Notes: generated by a model not told the origin, from the letters alone. A stretch of DNA of 64,000 bases from an uncultured Bacilli bacterium (GCA_934098435.1 CAKOOV010000004.1:37103-101102); one strand, 5' to 3'; shown: positions 35,428 to 45,993, numbered from the stretch's first letter. Numbers and translations are program-made.

Positions 35428-35981
35428 TTTGTCTCCTCCTTATATATTTTATATATATCTTTTTCTAATTGTTCTAATGTATCATTAGTTACTTCATAAT
35501 CAAAATTGGTATAATTGTCCATAGCAGTTTCTGTTATATGGCTTTGTTGATTTGAAGATAAATCTGATTCAAAATTTATTCTATTTATGTGGATGGCCAC
35601 TACATTATCAAATTTTACTTTAACACTATCTATTTCTTTTGGTAATCTTATATCAGGAACTATTATAGCATCATAAAAATATGAATATATTTCTATATCA
35701 TCTAATTGTCTTTCTATCAACATATCAGCTTTATTTAGCTTATTTCTAATAACATCAGTTCCTAATTCCTGCAACAACTGTCTTGGTTTTGTTTCTTCTT
35801 TGCCATCCCAACCAGTCATTTCACTAGCATAAAATTTTATATATTTTCCTGCTCTAGAGTATATTACTTTTTTTCCATCAGCTTCATAAAATTTTTTTAA
35901 GAATTCCGCGGTAGTATCCTTACCATTTCTTGCCTTTCCACTTAATAAGTATATTTTTGGATGTTTATTTGTTATTTCCAT
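35424..35981 (-). CDS. P-loop nucleotide kinase-like protein (dNMP kinase-like)
   Basis: About 185 residues. The P-loop is LLSGKARNGKDTTAEFL, the form seen in phage-type deoxynucleoside monophosphate kinases, and VPDIRLPKEID may be the Walker B/substrate region. A phosphotransferase on a nucleotide or small metabolite is likely; the substrate is uncertain. The start at 35981 is a guess (AAAGG about 10 nt upstream); an ATG at 35999 is possible but has no ribosome site. Coupled to alaS by a 4-nt overlap. TGGTATAAT at 36011-36019 on the minus strand is its likely promoter. Confidence 0.7.
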   Translation of the reverse strand: MEITNKHPKIYLLSGKARNGKDTTAEFLKKFYEADGKKVIYSRAGKYIKFYASEMTGWDGKEETKPRQLLQELGTDVIRNKLNKADMLIERQLDDIEIYSYFYDAIIVPDIRLPKEIDSVKVKFDNVVAIHINRINFESDLSSNQQSHITETAMDNYTNFDYEVTNDTLEQLEKDIYKIYKEETK

Positions 35982-36143
35982 ATTTACCAGACCTTTCATA
36001 TTTCTTTTTTATTATACCAAATTATGACAAAGAAGTAAATTATTTTTATTTATTTAACTATTATTTACTTTACTTATCTTGACACTATTATCTTTGTACT
36101 TACTATGGTTTAGTATTTTTATTTAAAATGTTATATTTTTTTC

Positions 36144-36172
36144 TTTACCAAGTTATACTTAAATGGTATAAT
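36144..36172 (+). promoter_or_regulatory. Promoter of the transglutaminase-like gene
   Basis: TTTACC (36144-36149), a 17-nt spacer ending TGG, and TATAAT (36167-36172). Confidence 0.65.
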
Positions 36173-36192
36173 GAAAATATGAGGTGGCCAAT

Positions 36193-37131
36193 ATGAATAA
36201 AAAGAATAAATATGGTAAGGCTATATTAGTTACTGGCTTTATTGCAATTGTTGTGGTTACAATTTGTGCTTTTCAAAAGGATAAAATTGTTTATAAATAT
36301 TATGAATATACAATAGATAAGAAATATTCTAAAATTAATATTAATGACTATTATAAAGATGATAATTTTAATTATGTTGATGATTATACTGAAAGTGGAA
36401 TTAAGAACAGAAATGATTTAATAAATTCTATTTACTATGCTATTAATAGTGGTACTGATTATATTGAAAGATATATTGATAGTGATTATACTAATTATAT
36501 TAATGATATTAATACATTAACTGCTTATAATGGTGCTGAATTTAAAAAGGTTATTTCAACTCTTAATAATTTTGTTCATCCTTATAATAGTTCTAATAAT
36601 GTTAAAATTAGTTATGGTGGGGATTATAAAATAGGTATTACTATTAATAGGGCCTATACGCAAGATGAAATTAATGAAATTAATAATAAGGTTGATAAAA
36701 TACTTAGTGAAAATGTAAATAATAATATGCCCCCTAAAGAAAAAATTAGAGTTATTCATGATTATATTATTGATCATACTGAATATGATAAGCTTAAATA
36801 TGAAAATAAAAATGATGATACTTATAAATCTAATACTGCTTATGGTGTTTTAATCGAAGGATATGGTACCTGCAACGGATATGCTGATGCTATGGAAATA
36901 TTCTTGGATAAAATGAATATTATTAATTATAAAATTAGTAATGAAGAACATATTTGGAATTTGGTTTATTTAGATGGTAAATGGTATCATTTGGATCTTA
37001 CTTGGGATGATCCTATTAGTGATATTAATATTAATAGAGATACTTACTTTTTGATTAGTACTAAGACATTAGAAAAAATTAATGATGGTACGCATACTTT
37101 TGATAAAAATATATATAGCGAAGCTGTTTAG
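36193..37131 (+). CDS. Membrane-anchored transglutaminase-like protein
   Basis: 312 residues: a signal anchor (about 9-28), a Tyr/Asn-rich stalk, and a C-terminal transglutaminase-like fold. The catalytic triad is visible: Cys in EGYGTCNGYADAMEIF, His in EEHIWNLVYLDGKWYHL and Asp in LDLTWDDP. This is the bacterial extracytoplasmic 'transglut_core' type, some of which act as peptidases or in wall cross-linking. The start at 36193 is 5 nt after GGTGG; the GTG inside that site is rejected. It ends 4 nt into the convergent neighbour. Confidence 0.85.
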   Translation: MNKKNKYGKAILVTGFIAIVVVTICAFQKDKIVYKYYEYTIDKKYSKININDYYKDDNFNYVDDYTESGIKNRNDLINSIYYAINSGTDYIERYIDSDYTNYINDINTLTAYNGAEFKKVISTLNNFVHPYNSSNNVKISYGGDYKIGITINRAYTQDEINEINNKVDKILSENVNNNMPPKEKIRVIHDYIIDHTEYDKLKYENKNDDTYKSNTAYGVLIEGYGTCNGYADAMEIFLDKMNIINYKISNEEHIWNLVYLDGKWYHLDLTWDDPISDININRDTYFLISTKTLEKINDGTHTFDKNIYSEAV

Positions 37132-37148
37132 GGCTCCGCTAATTTTTT
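37116..37148 (+). terminator. Terminator of the transglutaminase-like gene
   Basis: TAGCG and AGC arms pair with GCT and CGCTA, followed by seven T; it overlaps the stop codon. Confidence 0.7.
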
Positions 37149-37781
37149 TATTATAAAGAATAATGCTCCTAATAAAGCACATAACATATCTTCCATGGTA
37201 TCGTATAATCCTATATCTATATAGCCACCATATTCTTGCATAAAATCTATATTATTTATATAAAGAGAATTTATTTCTTTTTTTACGGCTTTATTTTTGT
37301 CTTGTGAAAATAGTGTTGATGTTATACTTGTTACAATAGTATCTTTTTGCATATCTTTATTAAATACATTATCAATGGTAAATTCTGTTATTTCCCATAA
37401 GGCCGCTACGGCCATAGATAGTAATAGGGAAAATATTATTACTAACTTGTTATTATTATCTTTAGTTAATCTTTTTAGTATATATATTGATAATGATGCT
37501 ACTATAAATGAGCTTAGGGTATGCATTATATCATCATAATACCATACTTTATTATATATGTTATGTATTTCTCCTAATACTTCTGTTCCTATAATAAATA
37601 TATATATTAGTAATTGTAATTTATATGGTATTTCTAATTTTTTTGTAATATAATCCGCTAAAAATAATAGAAATAATGTAAATAATGATAAAAAAATAGT
37701 AGTTAAATTGAAGTTCAGTAGTGCTATTACTAATTCAACAATAACTGCTATTTTTATTATATTTAGTATTTTATTTTTCAT
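37128..37781 (-). CDS. YjdF-like (DUF2238) membrane protein
   Basis: 217 residues with five or six membrane helices. Conserved polar positions of DUF2238 are present: WYYDDIMHTLSSF, ALWEITEFTIDN and DTMEDMLCALLGA. The family is an uncharacterised inner-membrane family. The start at 37781 follows AGGTGA. It follows the three-gene surface operon on the same strand after 41 nt and may be its last gene. Confidence 0.72.
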   Translation of the reverse strand: MKNKILNIIKIAVIVELVIALLNFNLTTIFLSLFTLFLLFLADYITKKLEIPYKLQLLIYIFIIGTEVLGEIHNIYNKVWYYDDIMHTLSSFIVASLSIYILKRLTKDNNNKLVIIFSLLLSMAVAALWEITEFTIDNVFNKDMQKDTIVTSITSTLFSQDKNKAVKKEINSLYINNIDFMQEYGGYIDIGLYDTMEDMLCALLGALFFIIKKLAEP

Positions 37782-37822
37782 ATACTCACCTATCATAAGT
37801 ATATGATATTTATTTTTTTATA

Positions 37823-38545
37823 TTATTTGTTTTCTTTATCATTTATTTTAGGTAATGAACTAAAGTCATTATCTAAAATACGGAAACTATTTTGATATAT
37901 TACTTTATCAAGTGTAACATCTATTTTGTAATAATCATTTGAAACTATTACATTTTCATCAGTTAAATCTATTTTTCCATAATTATCATTTGCTTTATCA
38001 TAATATTCTAATAGACTTTGATATGAACAGTTTAAATATGACATTGGACTTAATTCTATCTTTTGACTACCAACTTCAATAGTGGTAGCTTCAGGGAAAA
38101 AGTATAGGTCAATACCATCATAATAAAAGGCATGATCTTGAGGGGTATTTATATTTTTTTGATTTAGATAATATAAATTATTTTTTTTATATACTTCCGC
38201 TAAAGATGATATGCTATATACTTCGTCTTTTATTGGAAATATTATTGACATTGCTTTAGGGAATATTACATTATCTTTACCTTTTATGTATATTGGTATG
38301 CTACTTAAATTTACTACTTCATCTTTGGGTTCATACTTTAATATAACATTTTTTTTGTTACGGGATATTTTTGCTTTATATTCTAACTTTAAACCGGAAA
38401 AATATTGATATACATCTACTTCTTCTGTTTTGGCATATCTATTATTTTTATATTCTCTAGTATATAGGAATACCGCTATTAAAATAACTATAATAAGAAA
38501 TACTGGTATTAATATGTTATATTTTTCTTTTATGAATTGTTTCAT
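37823..38545 (-). CDS. Membrane-anchored surface protein, 240 aa (operon partner of the Fn3 proteins)
   Basis: An N-terminal membrane anchor (about 11-27) followed by an all-beta extracytoplasmic domain. Strand-rich pieces such as NNLYYLNQKNINTPQD and YDGIDLYFFPEATTI resemble the domain that follows the anchor in the two larger neighbouring proteins, although similarity is weak by eye. No family recognised. Third gene of a tight operon, 12 nt after its neighbour. Confidence 0.65.
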   Translation of the reverse strand: MKQFIKEKYNILIPVFLIIVILIAVFLYTREYKNNRYAKTEEVDVYQYFSGLKLEYKAKISRNKKNVILKYEPKDEVVNLSSIPIYIKGKDNVIFPKAMSIIFPIKDEVYSISSLAEVYKKNNLYYLNQKNINTPQDHAFYYDGIDLYFFPEATTIEVGSQKIELSPMSYLNCSYQSLLEYYDKANDNYGKIDLTDENVIVSNDYYKIDVTLDKVIYQNSFRILDNDFSSLPKINDKENK

Positions 38546-38557
38546 TTTTTCACCTTC

Positions 38558-39976
38558 TTAATATCTAAATTTATAGTTAGAACTTAAATCTTTGATTATT
38601 ATTCCATTTGATTTTATATTTGTTAAACTTAGAGATATGGAATCTTCTTCTTGTAGTCCTGTAATTGGTGCATGTCCTACTGTATTTCCGTTTAATGTTA
38701 TTTCATCTGATGATACTACTTCACCATTCTTTGTTATGGTTAATGTACCTTTATTTAATGGATAACTATTATCTGTTGTAATTAGATAATCTATTCCATC
38801 TTTGCTGGTTCTTGTTACTTTTAATGATACTTGTGGTTTTTTAGTAGTTATATTAACTTTATCAAATGTTTCAACGTGCATCTGATTTTCATCATCTATA
38901 TAACTATATTTAAATGTTAATTCATAATTTGTATTTGGAAATACATCATTGCTTATTTCATATGATGTTGAACCACTATTTAAATATATGGTATCAATAT
39001 TACTTGAATTTTCTTTTTTTACTTCCATATATACTGATGAATATTCTTTTTTAGGATCATATATTACATAATCAACACTAATTTTATTTACAGTACTTGT
39101 TACCGCTATGACGGATGTTCTTTTAGTAGCTTTCTTTATTTCTTCAATAACTACATTATTTTTACCTGTATTACCTTCGCTACCATTGCCACCATTAGTG
39201 GTATTATTTCCATTAGCTATACTATTGTCAGTTACACCAGTTACACCATTATTAGCAGTTGTATTGCTTTCAGATGAGTTTCCTTTATTATTATCTTCTT
39301 CTGGTATTAAATCTTCTTTAGTATAGGTATTAGAAGATCCTATTATTTTCTTTAAATCTATTTTATCGCTACCATATACTAATATTTCATTTGCTATATC
39401 AAATGTGTAATTTGATGTTACGATGGTAGTGGCAGAGAATGTTTTTAGATTTACTTTGTGATTTGTAAGTGTTGCATTTCCTACTTTATCTAGATCTATC
39501 ATTAGAAAGTCGGTTGTTGTTAATAATCCATCCGCTGATTTTATTTCTTTATCTACTACTAAATATTTACGATCTTCTAATTTATAGAATTTTGTTAGGG
39601 CTGTACTTTTTATTGTTGTTTCGCCACTGGTTATATTTATTTCATCGCCACTACTAATTTCATAATATTTTCCATAAAGCTTTAAAACTCCTGTGTCTTC
39701 ATTATATGTAATAGCGGTATTGCCTAATTCGGTACTTATTTTATCTTGAATTAGATAATATTTTTTATTCCATTTGGTCTTTATAACTGCTGGTTTTTCT
39801 GTTTTTATTATGGTTTTGTCTTTATCAAATACTAATGTTTTTTCTTCTACTTTATATTCGTTTTTATCTCGTGATAAAAATAGGTTGATAACTAGAGAAA
39901 ACATGACAATTATCAGTGCTGAAATTACTAATATTATGCCTATATTTCTCTTGTTTTTTTTATCATATTTTCTCAT
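38558..39976 (-). CDS. Membrane-anchored surface protein with Fn3-like modules, 472 aa
   Basis: Layout: a basic N-terminus and membrane anchor (about 11-33), a strand-rich domain (about 40-220, with KWNKKYYLIQDK and EDRKYLVVDKEI), a low-complexity Asn/Gly/Thr linker (about 225-275), and one or two fibronectin type III-like modules (about 285-472, e.g. VFPNTNYELTFKYSYID). The same order is found in the giant neighbour upstream. There is no LPxTG; the protein is held only by its N-terminal anchor. It may reach through the wall as part of a surface complex. Confidence 0.72.
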   Translation of the reverse strand: MRKYDKKNKRNIGIILVISALIIVMFSLVINLFLSRDKNEYKVEEKTLVFDKDKTIIKTEKPAVIKTKWNKKYYLIQDKISTELGNTAITYNEDTGVLKLYGKYYEISSGDEINITSGETTIKSTALTKFYKLEDRKYLVVDKEIKSADGLLTTTDFLMIDLDKVGNATLTNHKVNLKTFSATTIVTSNYTFDIANEILVYGSDKIDLKKIIGSSNTYTKEDLIPEEDNNKGNSSESNTTANNGVTGVTDNSIANGNNTTNGGNGSEGNTGKNNVVIEEIKKATKRTSVIAVTSTVNKISVDYVIYDPKKEYSSVYMEVKKENSSNIDTIYLNSGSTSYEISNDVFPNTNYELTFKYSYIDDENQMHVETFDKVNITTKKPQVSLKVTRTSKDGIDYLITTDNSYPLNKGTLTITKNGEVVSSDEITLNGNTVGHAPITGLQEEDSISLSLTNIKSNGIIIKDLSSNYKFRY

Positions 39977-39990
39977 TTATATCATCCTTT

Positions 39991-42900
39991 CTATTTTCCT
40001 TCATATTTGAATGTCTTAGAATCACTAGTACTATCCCCTATTTTTAGAGCAGTTATTTTTCCATTTTTATCTTTATAATAGTATATTAATTTTATATTGT
40101 TATTTAATCCTAACTTTTGATTCTCATCTGTTGTTACTTCTATGGTTGGATATTCATCTTTATCTAGTTTAAATACTAATTGATTACCAGTAGTGGTATT
40201 ACTTTGTCCTATTAAGCCTGAACCTACTTTACCAAATCCTTCAACTGTCATTGAGTATTCAATACCTGCTATATACTCTTGTAAATTAGTTGCTCCTTTA
40301 AATGTTATTAATACTTTATTGTTTGATAGTGCGGTTGGAGTTACTGCTCCTAGGGAGAATCCTAATTCACTCTTTGTATATTGACTCTTTCTTGCGTATA
40401 TTTTTGTTTCTTTTTCTTCATCAGGTAAAGAAATATTATTTCTATATATGTCTGATGATACATAAATTGAATAGTTGGTATCTGGTTTTAGATTAGTGAA
40501 TGTTATTTCTATTTGATTGCTACCATATTTAGCTAAATCAATGGTTTTACTACAGTTGTCTTCATTACCTGCTGGACATACATGGTTGTAATCAGCATCT
40601 TGTAATTCTATAAATAATAATCCATCTTTAATTACTTTATCTCTATCTTCTAATGTGATAATGTATTTAATGCCATATGTGAATCCTGAATCATTTTTAT
40701 TTACTATTGCTTCTTGTTTTATTGTAAATGATGGTTCTTTTAATTCATGGAAGTTTTGACCCGCTGTAATATTTTTATCAGACATTGTGTCTTCGAATAA
40801 TTTTAATTCTTTACCTTTATCTGTTGTTATAGCAGTAACGGTAAGAGTATAATAATCGTTTCCATATACTAAATTATCTTTAGTTATATCTCTTGATAAT
40901 ATTGCTTTTCTTCCTTTACCGATGTTTTCATCATTTATTTCTTCATTAGTTACTTTTCCATCAAATATTAATTCTCCATCTGGATTATGTACTTGATATT
41001 TAATATCAAAGTTTTTGTTATTCTTCAAATATGTTGTTAAGTTCATTATTCTGTTTAGGTATACATTATCTATTGTTTTTGAATCATAATTATAGGCTAC
41101 CCTATCAAGTATTTCTTCTGCTCCTAAGGTTTTAAAAGTACCCATATATTCTACATAGCCTTCTTTTTCATAATCGAATAATGGTGTTTTTACATTTTCT
41201 CCATTTTTATTCATATCAGCAGATATTTTATAATAATATCTAGTATCTGGATCTAATCCTGCAAAAGATATCTCACTTTTTAGACTTTCATAATCTGTTT
41301 CAATTGTGTCTACAGGAACGTATTCTTCTTTACAATTTTCTTCATCTTCACCGCAAGTTTTCATAGTATAAATATCTATATAGAATTTATATTTGCCATT
41401 TGTTTTAATGAAATCACTTTCTAAAACGTTATCACTTGCAGATACATATACGTTCATAGCAGTTCCATTAATTGTTGGTGTTGGTTTTGATGTTGATACT
41501 TTAGGTGTGATACTTGTAAATTTGAATTTATTATTATCTGTTTGAATATTTATTTTATCTAAAACTTTTGGATTTAATGTATATTTAGTATTTTTATCTC
41601 TAAATCCACTTAATCCCAAGTTAGCTATACCATCTTTCTTAATAAAGTCACCATATTTAATGAATTGATTTTTACTTTTATCAACAATATCTGTTGAGGT
41701 TATATACCACACATCGTTTTGATCTTTATCTGTTTTTACTTCATAGCCAAATATTCCTGTAGGTTTGTTTGAAGTTGCATACGCTCCGTTTGGATTTAAA
41801 TATAAATATTGGCCTGGCATTTCTAGTGATGTTGTTTGGAAAACGTATCCTAATTTAGAAGCATTTTTTTCATCTACTACTCCTAAACTTTGGAAGTAAT
41901 CTCCTAATAGTGATTTTTGACTAAATCCTGTATATCCTGTATCATAAAATCCTACTAATGAAACCTGAATATCTTTACCTTTGAATGATTCTATATCATT
42001 GTAATCAAGAATAATACATTTATTATCATCACAGTCAGATAAGTTTGATATAACTTTTTCATATTTATCATTACCTGATGTTAATGTTAGAAGGTATGTT
42101 GATATTCTATTTAAAAATTCATTGTCATCTAAAACTATTTTTAATCTATTATCAAAATTGCCATATACTAGTTTATATCCTATATTATAATCTTTTGAAT
42201 CATAATAACCATCAAAATAGTATTTCCCTATTGATATCTTAGCAGGATCTGATGTTTTAGTATTTGCTCTTTTATAATTTAAATTATATATATCAGAATT
42301 GTTTAAGTTTGAAATGGTAAATGTTTTTATATCACTACTTTTTTCAAATTCAATACTATTTTCTTCTTCACTATCATTTACTTTGTAGTAGAAATTATAT
42401 TTATCGTCTTCATCTTTAAATAAGGCATTATCTATATCTTCAACATAGTATTTATATGTTATTGAATCTTTGGTACTATTATCAACATATAATTTAAAGA
42501 TTGGATCTTTTTTAATTGAAGTGAATGCTTTACTTATAGGTTTATTTGATGGGAATACAGAATCATCTGCTCCATCGTTATTACTATCAATACTTATATC
42601 ATACGAAAAACTATATGTGTTTCCTCTAGTTAATTTTGTGTCTTCTACTTTATAATCAGTTCCATAGTCTAAGAAGAAATATGTTGTGTAATTTTCTGTA
42701 GTCGTAAAATCGATTGTTTTTGTTTCAATTAATCTATTTCTTTGATCCTTAGCGTAAAAGTTTAATTTAGTAATTGGATGTTCACCTTGGAAGTATGTTT
42801 CTATTTTAGCTTTATCGAATATTGCATTTACTTCATAACCTATTATTGTTGAACCATCTAATTTATTATCATAACTTACACCGTATTTTGCTTGCATATC

Positions 42901-45579
42901 AGCGTCTTTTACGGTATCGTTAGTTATTTCTGTTACCGCTATGGTTGGTTCTGCTACTTCGTCTTCTAGTAATAGCATAGCGGGTGTTTCAAATACATAT
43001 TTGTTATTTAATATATCAAATTTATTGGTACCGCTATTATCATAGGCATCTGTTACTTCAAGTGTATAATATCTACTTAATTTTCCTCCAGATATTTCTC
43101 TTAGGGCATCTAGGTTTTCTATTCCGAACATTTTTGAAGTTAAATCAAATTCTTTGTTATAATATCTTGATTTTATATCCTCTGTTTCAGTAAAGCTTCC
43201 TATTGGTGCTGTTTGAATATTATTCTTAGTATCACCTTTATATAAATTAAATGTTAAAGATGATATTTTATCGGCATAGTCACTATCTGGTACAGTAGAT
43301 ATCATTTCGGTGCTAACTACTATTGGGGTTTCAAAACTATATTGTTTTTGCTTCCAATTTTGCATTTGCAATGCTTCTATTCCTTTTGTAGTTACCGCAA
43401 AGCTTCCTATGTATTGACCTTTTTGTAAGCCTTTACCATTATACATATCTATATCGGCGTATACTTCAAATGTATATAAAGTATTTTCTTTTAAACCACT
43501 TAATGCTAGTTTATATTCCATTGTTTCAGGATCAAACTTAACATCTTTTATGGCTATTCTTGTAGTTGAATTACCACCATAATATCTAATTATAAAGTCA
43601 TTAACTTTATTCATTTCAGGCTTGTCTTTACATTCTCTTCCTTCATTTGGTATTGTACAGCCTTCATCTTTTATTTTTACTGTTCCGACTATTTGATTAA
43701 AGTCTACTAATTCTTCTTTGAATTCAATTGTTGGTCTACCTATTACTTGGAAATAATTACTTAGTCCTGTTTCTATTTCGTTATATTTATAGTTATCATT
43801 ATATTCTACAATCATTTTAAAACAATAATCTGTTTTATCTTCTAAATTATTTTCCCCTAATTTTAATTTTTGTTCTTTTAATGTATCACTACTAAAAGTA
43901 TATACTGGCTTAGCATTTAGTATTTCACCATCAGTTAAATCTTCTGCTTTATATATTTCATAAGTATATTTTGTTATACTTGAGTCTTCATCTTGTGGCT
44001 TTTCCATTTTTAAGGTGAAACTTTTATTATCATTATCTGTTTCTACTGATATTTCACCTAAAGTTGGTTTGTTTTTTAGTGTTTTATCTGATGTTTCTAT
44101 TGTATATATATTTGCATAATTAGTATTTTTTAAAATAACTGAATCTACTTTTACTTGATATTTTGTATTGTGTGTTAATTCCTCAAAAGAAATATTATTA
44201 TCTTCACCATTAGTTATAGTGATTGTATTGCCCACTTTATTTCCTTCGGTATCATATAACGATACATTAGCGGATTTGATATCATTATTTTCGCCAAATT
44301 CTAATGAATATGATAATGAATTTTGTGTTACCATTTCGCGAACTAAATTTAGTGTTAAACTTTCGGTTTTAAATGTTTTTTGAAAATATTGTGTACCATT
44401 ATTATTATTTTGTTCTGATATTGTCATTAGATAATCACAATTTGGTGATAATGAATTTATATTTACTTCTTGTATATCAGGAGCATTAGCTAATATTTTA
44501 GAAAACTCCCTTTCTCCTGTAGTTATGTTTGTCAATGTCAATAATAAATCATCTTTAATGAAATTTCCAGTATCTATTACTTGGAAACTTGCATTTAAAC
44601 TATGAGTATCTACTTTAGCAGAAATTAAATCTATTGATACTTCTTGCTTTAACACTGAATTTGTTGTATCTCCTTCGCCTGATTCTCCTCCTGATGGATT
44701 ATTTTCCTCATTATTTTCAGGATTATTTTTTACATCAGTTTGATTTTCACCTTTATTATCTCCACTACCATTAGTAGTGCCATCAGTAGTGCCATCAGTA
44801 TTTTTCTTGTCATCATTTGATTTTACTTTACCATCGCTAGGTTTGATATCAATATTTTCATTACCATCAATAGTCATCTCAGATAAAGAAAGTTTTGTTT
44901 CATCATTATAGATAACATTCTTATCGCCAAGATTTATTTTTGTATTATCTCCTATAAAAATAGTTGTTCCGTCTGCTACAGTTTGATAGCTTCCTTCTTG
45001 GTTTTCTATTTTTACTATACCATCTTCTACAAATAGTATTTCAAAATAATCTCCACTAACAGTGTTATCATTACCTGCTAATTTAACTCTTATATCTTTT
45101 CCTACAACAATATATTTATTTTCGGTTATTCTGCCAAGAAAATTATTAAATATTAGTGTTTTATCGGCTGTTTCAATATAATAGCTACCATTATTATACT
45201 TAATTATTGATTTATCTGTAATATTGTAATATGGAACTAGATTTTTATTGAATTTATCTAAGTCAAGGATAACACCATTTTTCATAAATGACATTGATTT
45301 ATCTAAATAATGAATAAAGTTTTCTTTGCTGGTACTTACTTCTTTATTGTCTGCATTCTTAAAAACATATTCTTCTTTTACGTTTTCTTTATAAACTGTA
45401 TTATCATTGAAATATAGTTTTTTGCTGCTTGATGCAGTACTATTTATTATATATCCTGCACTATAAAATTCTTTTTCTGAATCTTTTGTTAAAAAGATTA
45501 CTCCTATAGTTAAAATTGTTAAAGTTACAATGCTTATAATTAAAATTATCCAAAAACTTTTATCATTTATTTTCTTCAT
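39991..45579 (-). CDS. Giant membrane-anchored Fn3-repeat surface protein, 1862 aa
   Basis: An N-terminal anchor (about 10-32), a strand-rich domain (about 40-245) with pieces like SIIKYNNGSYYIETADKTL and ENKYIVVGKDIRVK, an acidic low-complexity linker (about 250-315, with DGTTDGTTNGSGDNKGEN), then roughly ten Fn3-like modules to the C-terminus. Modules are marked by recurring final strands such as YTFEVYADIDMYNG, YYKISADMNKNGEN and YSIYVSSDIYRN. It lacks LPxTG and is tethered only by the N-terminal helix. Such proteins usually serve in adhesion or envelope bridging. The start at 45579 is after GGTGAT. First gene of the operon. Confidence 0.78.
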   Translation of the reverse strand: MKKINDKSFWIILIISIVTLTILTIGVIFLTKDSEKEFYSAGYIINSTASSSKKLYFNDNTVYKENVKEEYVFKNADNKEVSTSKENFIHYLDKSMSFMKNGVILDLDKFNKNLVPYYNITDKSIIKYNNGSYYIETADKTLIFNNFLGRITENKYIVVGKDIRVKLAGNDNTVSGDYFEILFVEDGIVKIENQEGSYQTVADGTTIFIGDNTKINLGDKNVIYNDETKLSLSEMTIDGNENIDIKPSDGKVKSNDDKKNTDGTTDGTTNGSGDNKGENQTDVKNNPENNEENNPSGGESGEGDTTNSVLKQEVSIDLISAKVDTHSLNASFQVIDTGNFIKDDLLLTLTNITTGEREFSKILANAPDIQEVNINSLSPNCDYLMTISEQNNNNGTQYFQKTFKTESLTLNLVREMVTQNSLSYSLEFGENNDIKSANVSLYDTEGNKVGNTITITNGEDNNISFEELTHNTKYQVKVDSVILKNTNYANIYTIETSDKTLKNKPTLGEISVETDNDNKSFTLKMEKPQDEDSSITKYTYEIYKAEDLTDGEILNAKPVYTFSSDTLKEQKLKLGENNLEDKTDYCFKMIVEYNDNYKYNEIETGLSNYFQVIGRPTIEFKEELVDFNQIVGTVKIKDEGCTIPNEGRECKDKPEMNKVNDFIIRYYGGNSTTRIAIKDVKFDPETMEYKLALSGLKENTLYTFEVYADIDMYNGKGLQKGQYIGSFAVTTKGIEALQMQNWKQKQYSFETPIVVSTEMISTVPDSDYADKISSLTFNLYKGDTKNNIQTAPIGSFTETEDIKSRYYNKEFDLTSKMFGIENLDALREISGGKLSRYYTLEVTDAYDNSGTNKFDILNNKYVFETPAMLLLEDEVAEPTIAVTEITNDTVKDADMQAKYGVSYDNKLDGSTIIGYEVNAIFDKAKIETYFQGEHPITKLNFYAKDQRNRLIETKTIDFTTTENYTTYFFLDYGTDYKVEDTKLTRGNTYSFSYDISIDSNNDGADDSVFPSNKPISKAFTSIKKDPIFKLYVDNSTKDSITYKYYVEDIDNALFKDEDDKYNFYYKVNDSEEENSIEFEKSSDIKTFTISNLNNSDIYNLNYKRANTKTSDPAKISIGKYYFDGYYDSKDYNIGYKLVYGNFDNRLKIVLDDNEFLNRISTYLLTLTSGNDKYEKVISNLSDCDDNKCIILDYNDIESFKGKDIQVSLVGFYDTGYTGFSQKSLLGDYFQSLGVVDEKNASKLGYVFQTTSLEMPGQYLYLNPNGAYATSNKPTGIFGYEVKTDKDQNDVWYITSTDIVDKSKNQFIKYGDFIKKDGIANLGLSGFRDKNTKYTLNPKVLDKINIQTDNNKFKFTSITPKVSTSKPTPTINGTAMNVYVSASDNVLESDFIKTNGKYKFYIDIYTMKTCGEDEENCKEEYVPVDTIETDYESLKSEISFAGLDPDTRYYYKISADMNKNGENVKTPLFDYEKEGYVEYMGTFKTLGAEEILDRVAYNYDSKTIDNVYLNRIMNLTTYLKNNKNFDIKYQVHNPDGELIFDGKVTNEEINDENIGKGRKAILSRDITKDNLVYGNDYYTLTVTAITTDKGKELKLFEDTMSDKNITAGQNFHELKEPSFTIKQEAIVNKNDSGFTYGIKYIITLEDRDKVIKDGLLFIELQDADYNHVCPAGNEDNCSKTIDLAKYGSNQIEITFTNLKPDTNYSIYVSSDIYRNNISLPDEEKETKIYARKSQYTKSELGFSLGAVTPTALSNNKVLITFKGATNLQEYIAGIEYSMTVEGFGKVGSGLIGQSNTTTGNQLVFKLDKDEYPTIEVTTDENQKLGLNNNIKLIYYYKDKNGKITALKIGDSTSDSKTFKYEGK
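44773..44800. repeat. Short tandem repeat encoding the GTTD linker
   Basis: The 12-nt unit AGTAGTGCCATC occurs twice in tandem plus a partial copy. It encodes part of the Gly-Thr-Thr-Asp linker of the giant surface protein and could allow length variation by slippage. Confidence 0.6.
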
Positions 45580-45720
45580 TTTTATCACCGATACCTATCA
45601 TATAAATTATATCAAAATGGTACTTAAAAGTCAATTAACTCATTATATTTTGCTATGATAATTTTGATGGTATTTTCATGGTAAATTTTGATAAATTTTG
45701 AGTTTTTTTTAATTTAGTAG

Positions 45721-45748
45721 TTTACAAATGGAAAATATATGGTATAAT
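45721..45748 (+). promoter_or_regulatory. Promoter of tRNA-Lys(CTT)
   Basis: TTTACA (45721-45726), a 16-nt spacer ending TGG and TATAAT (45743-45748). Confidence 0.7.
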
Positions 45749-45760
45749 ATTGATTGTGTT

Positions 45761-45836
45761 GGGGCGTTAGCTCAGTTGGTAGAGCAACTGACTCTTAATC
45801 AGTGGGTCTAGGGTTCGAATCCCTAACGCCCCACCA
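45761..45836 (+). tRNA. tRNA-Lys (anticodon CTT)
   Basis: Acceptor GGGGCGT pairs with ACGCCCC. The anticodon loop CTCTTAA sits in the stem ACTGA/TCAGT, and CCA is encoded. Confidence 0.96.
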
Positions 45837-45861
45837 TTTTGATTTTTTTTATAGAAATCTC

Positions 45862-45890
45862 TTGTAATGTTGTTTTTTATATGGTATAAT
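45862..45890 (+). promoter_or_regulatory. Promoter of tRNA-Ile and tRNA-Glu
   Basis: TTGTAA (45862-45867), a 17-nt spacer ending TGG and TATAAT (45885-45890). Confidence 0.7.
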
Positions 45891-45910
45891 GTAGAAGCAA
45901 TTCAAAAAAT

Positions 45911-45987
<77 letters not shown>

Positions 45988-45993
45988 TTTTTT

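Noticed and set aside
35428..35999. T-box leader for alaS
   Set aside because: alaS starts inside the end of the upstream gene, leaving no leader; no T-box sequence is present.
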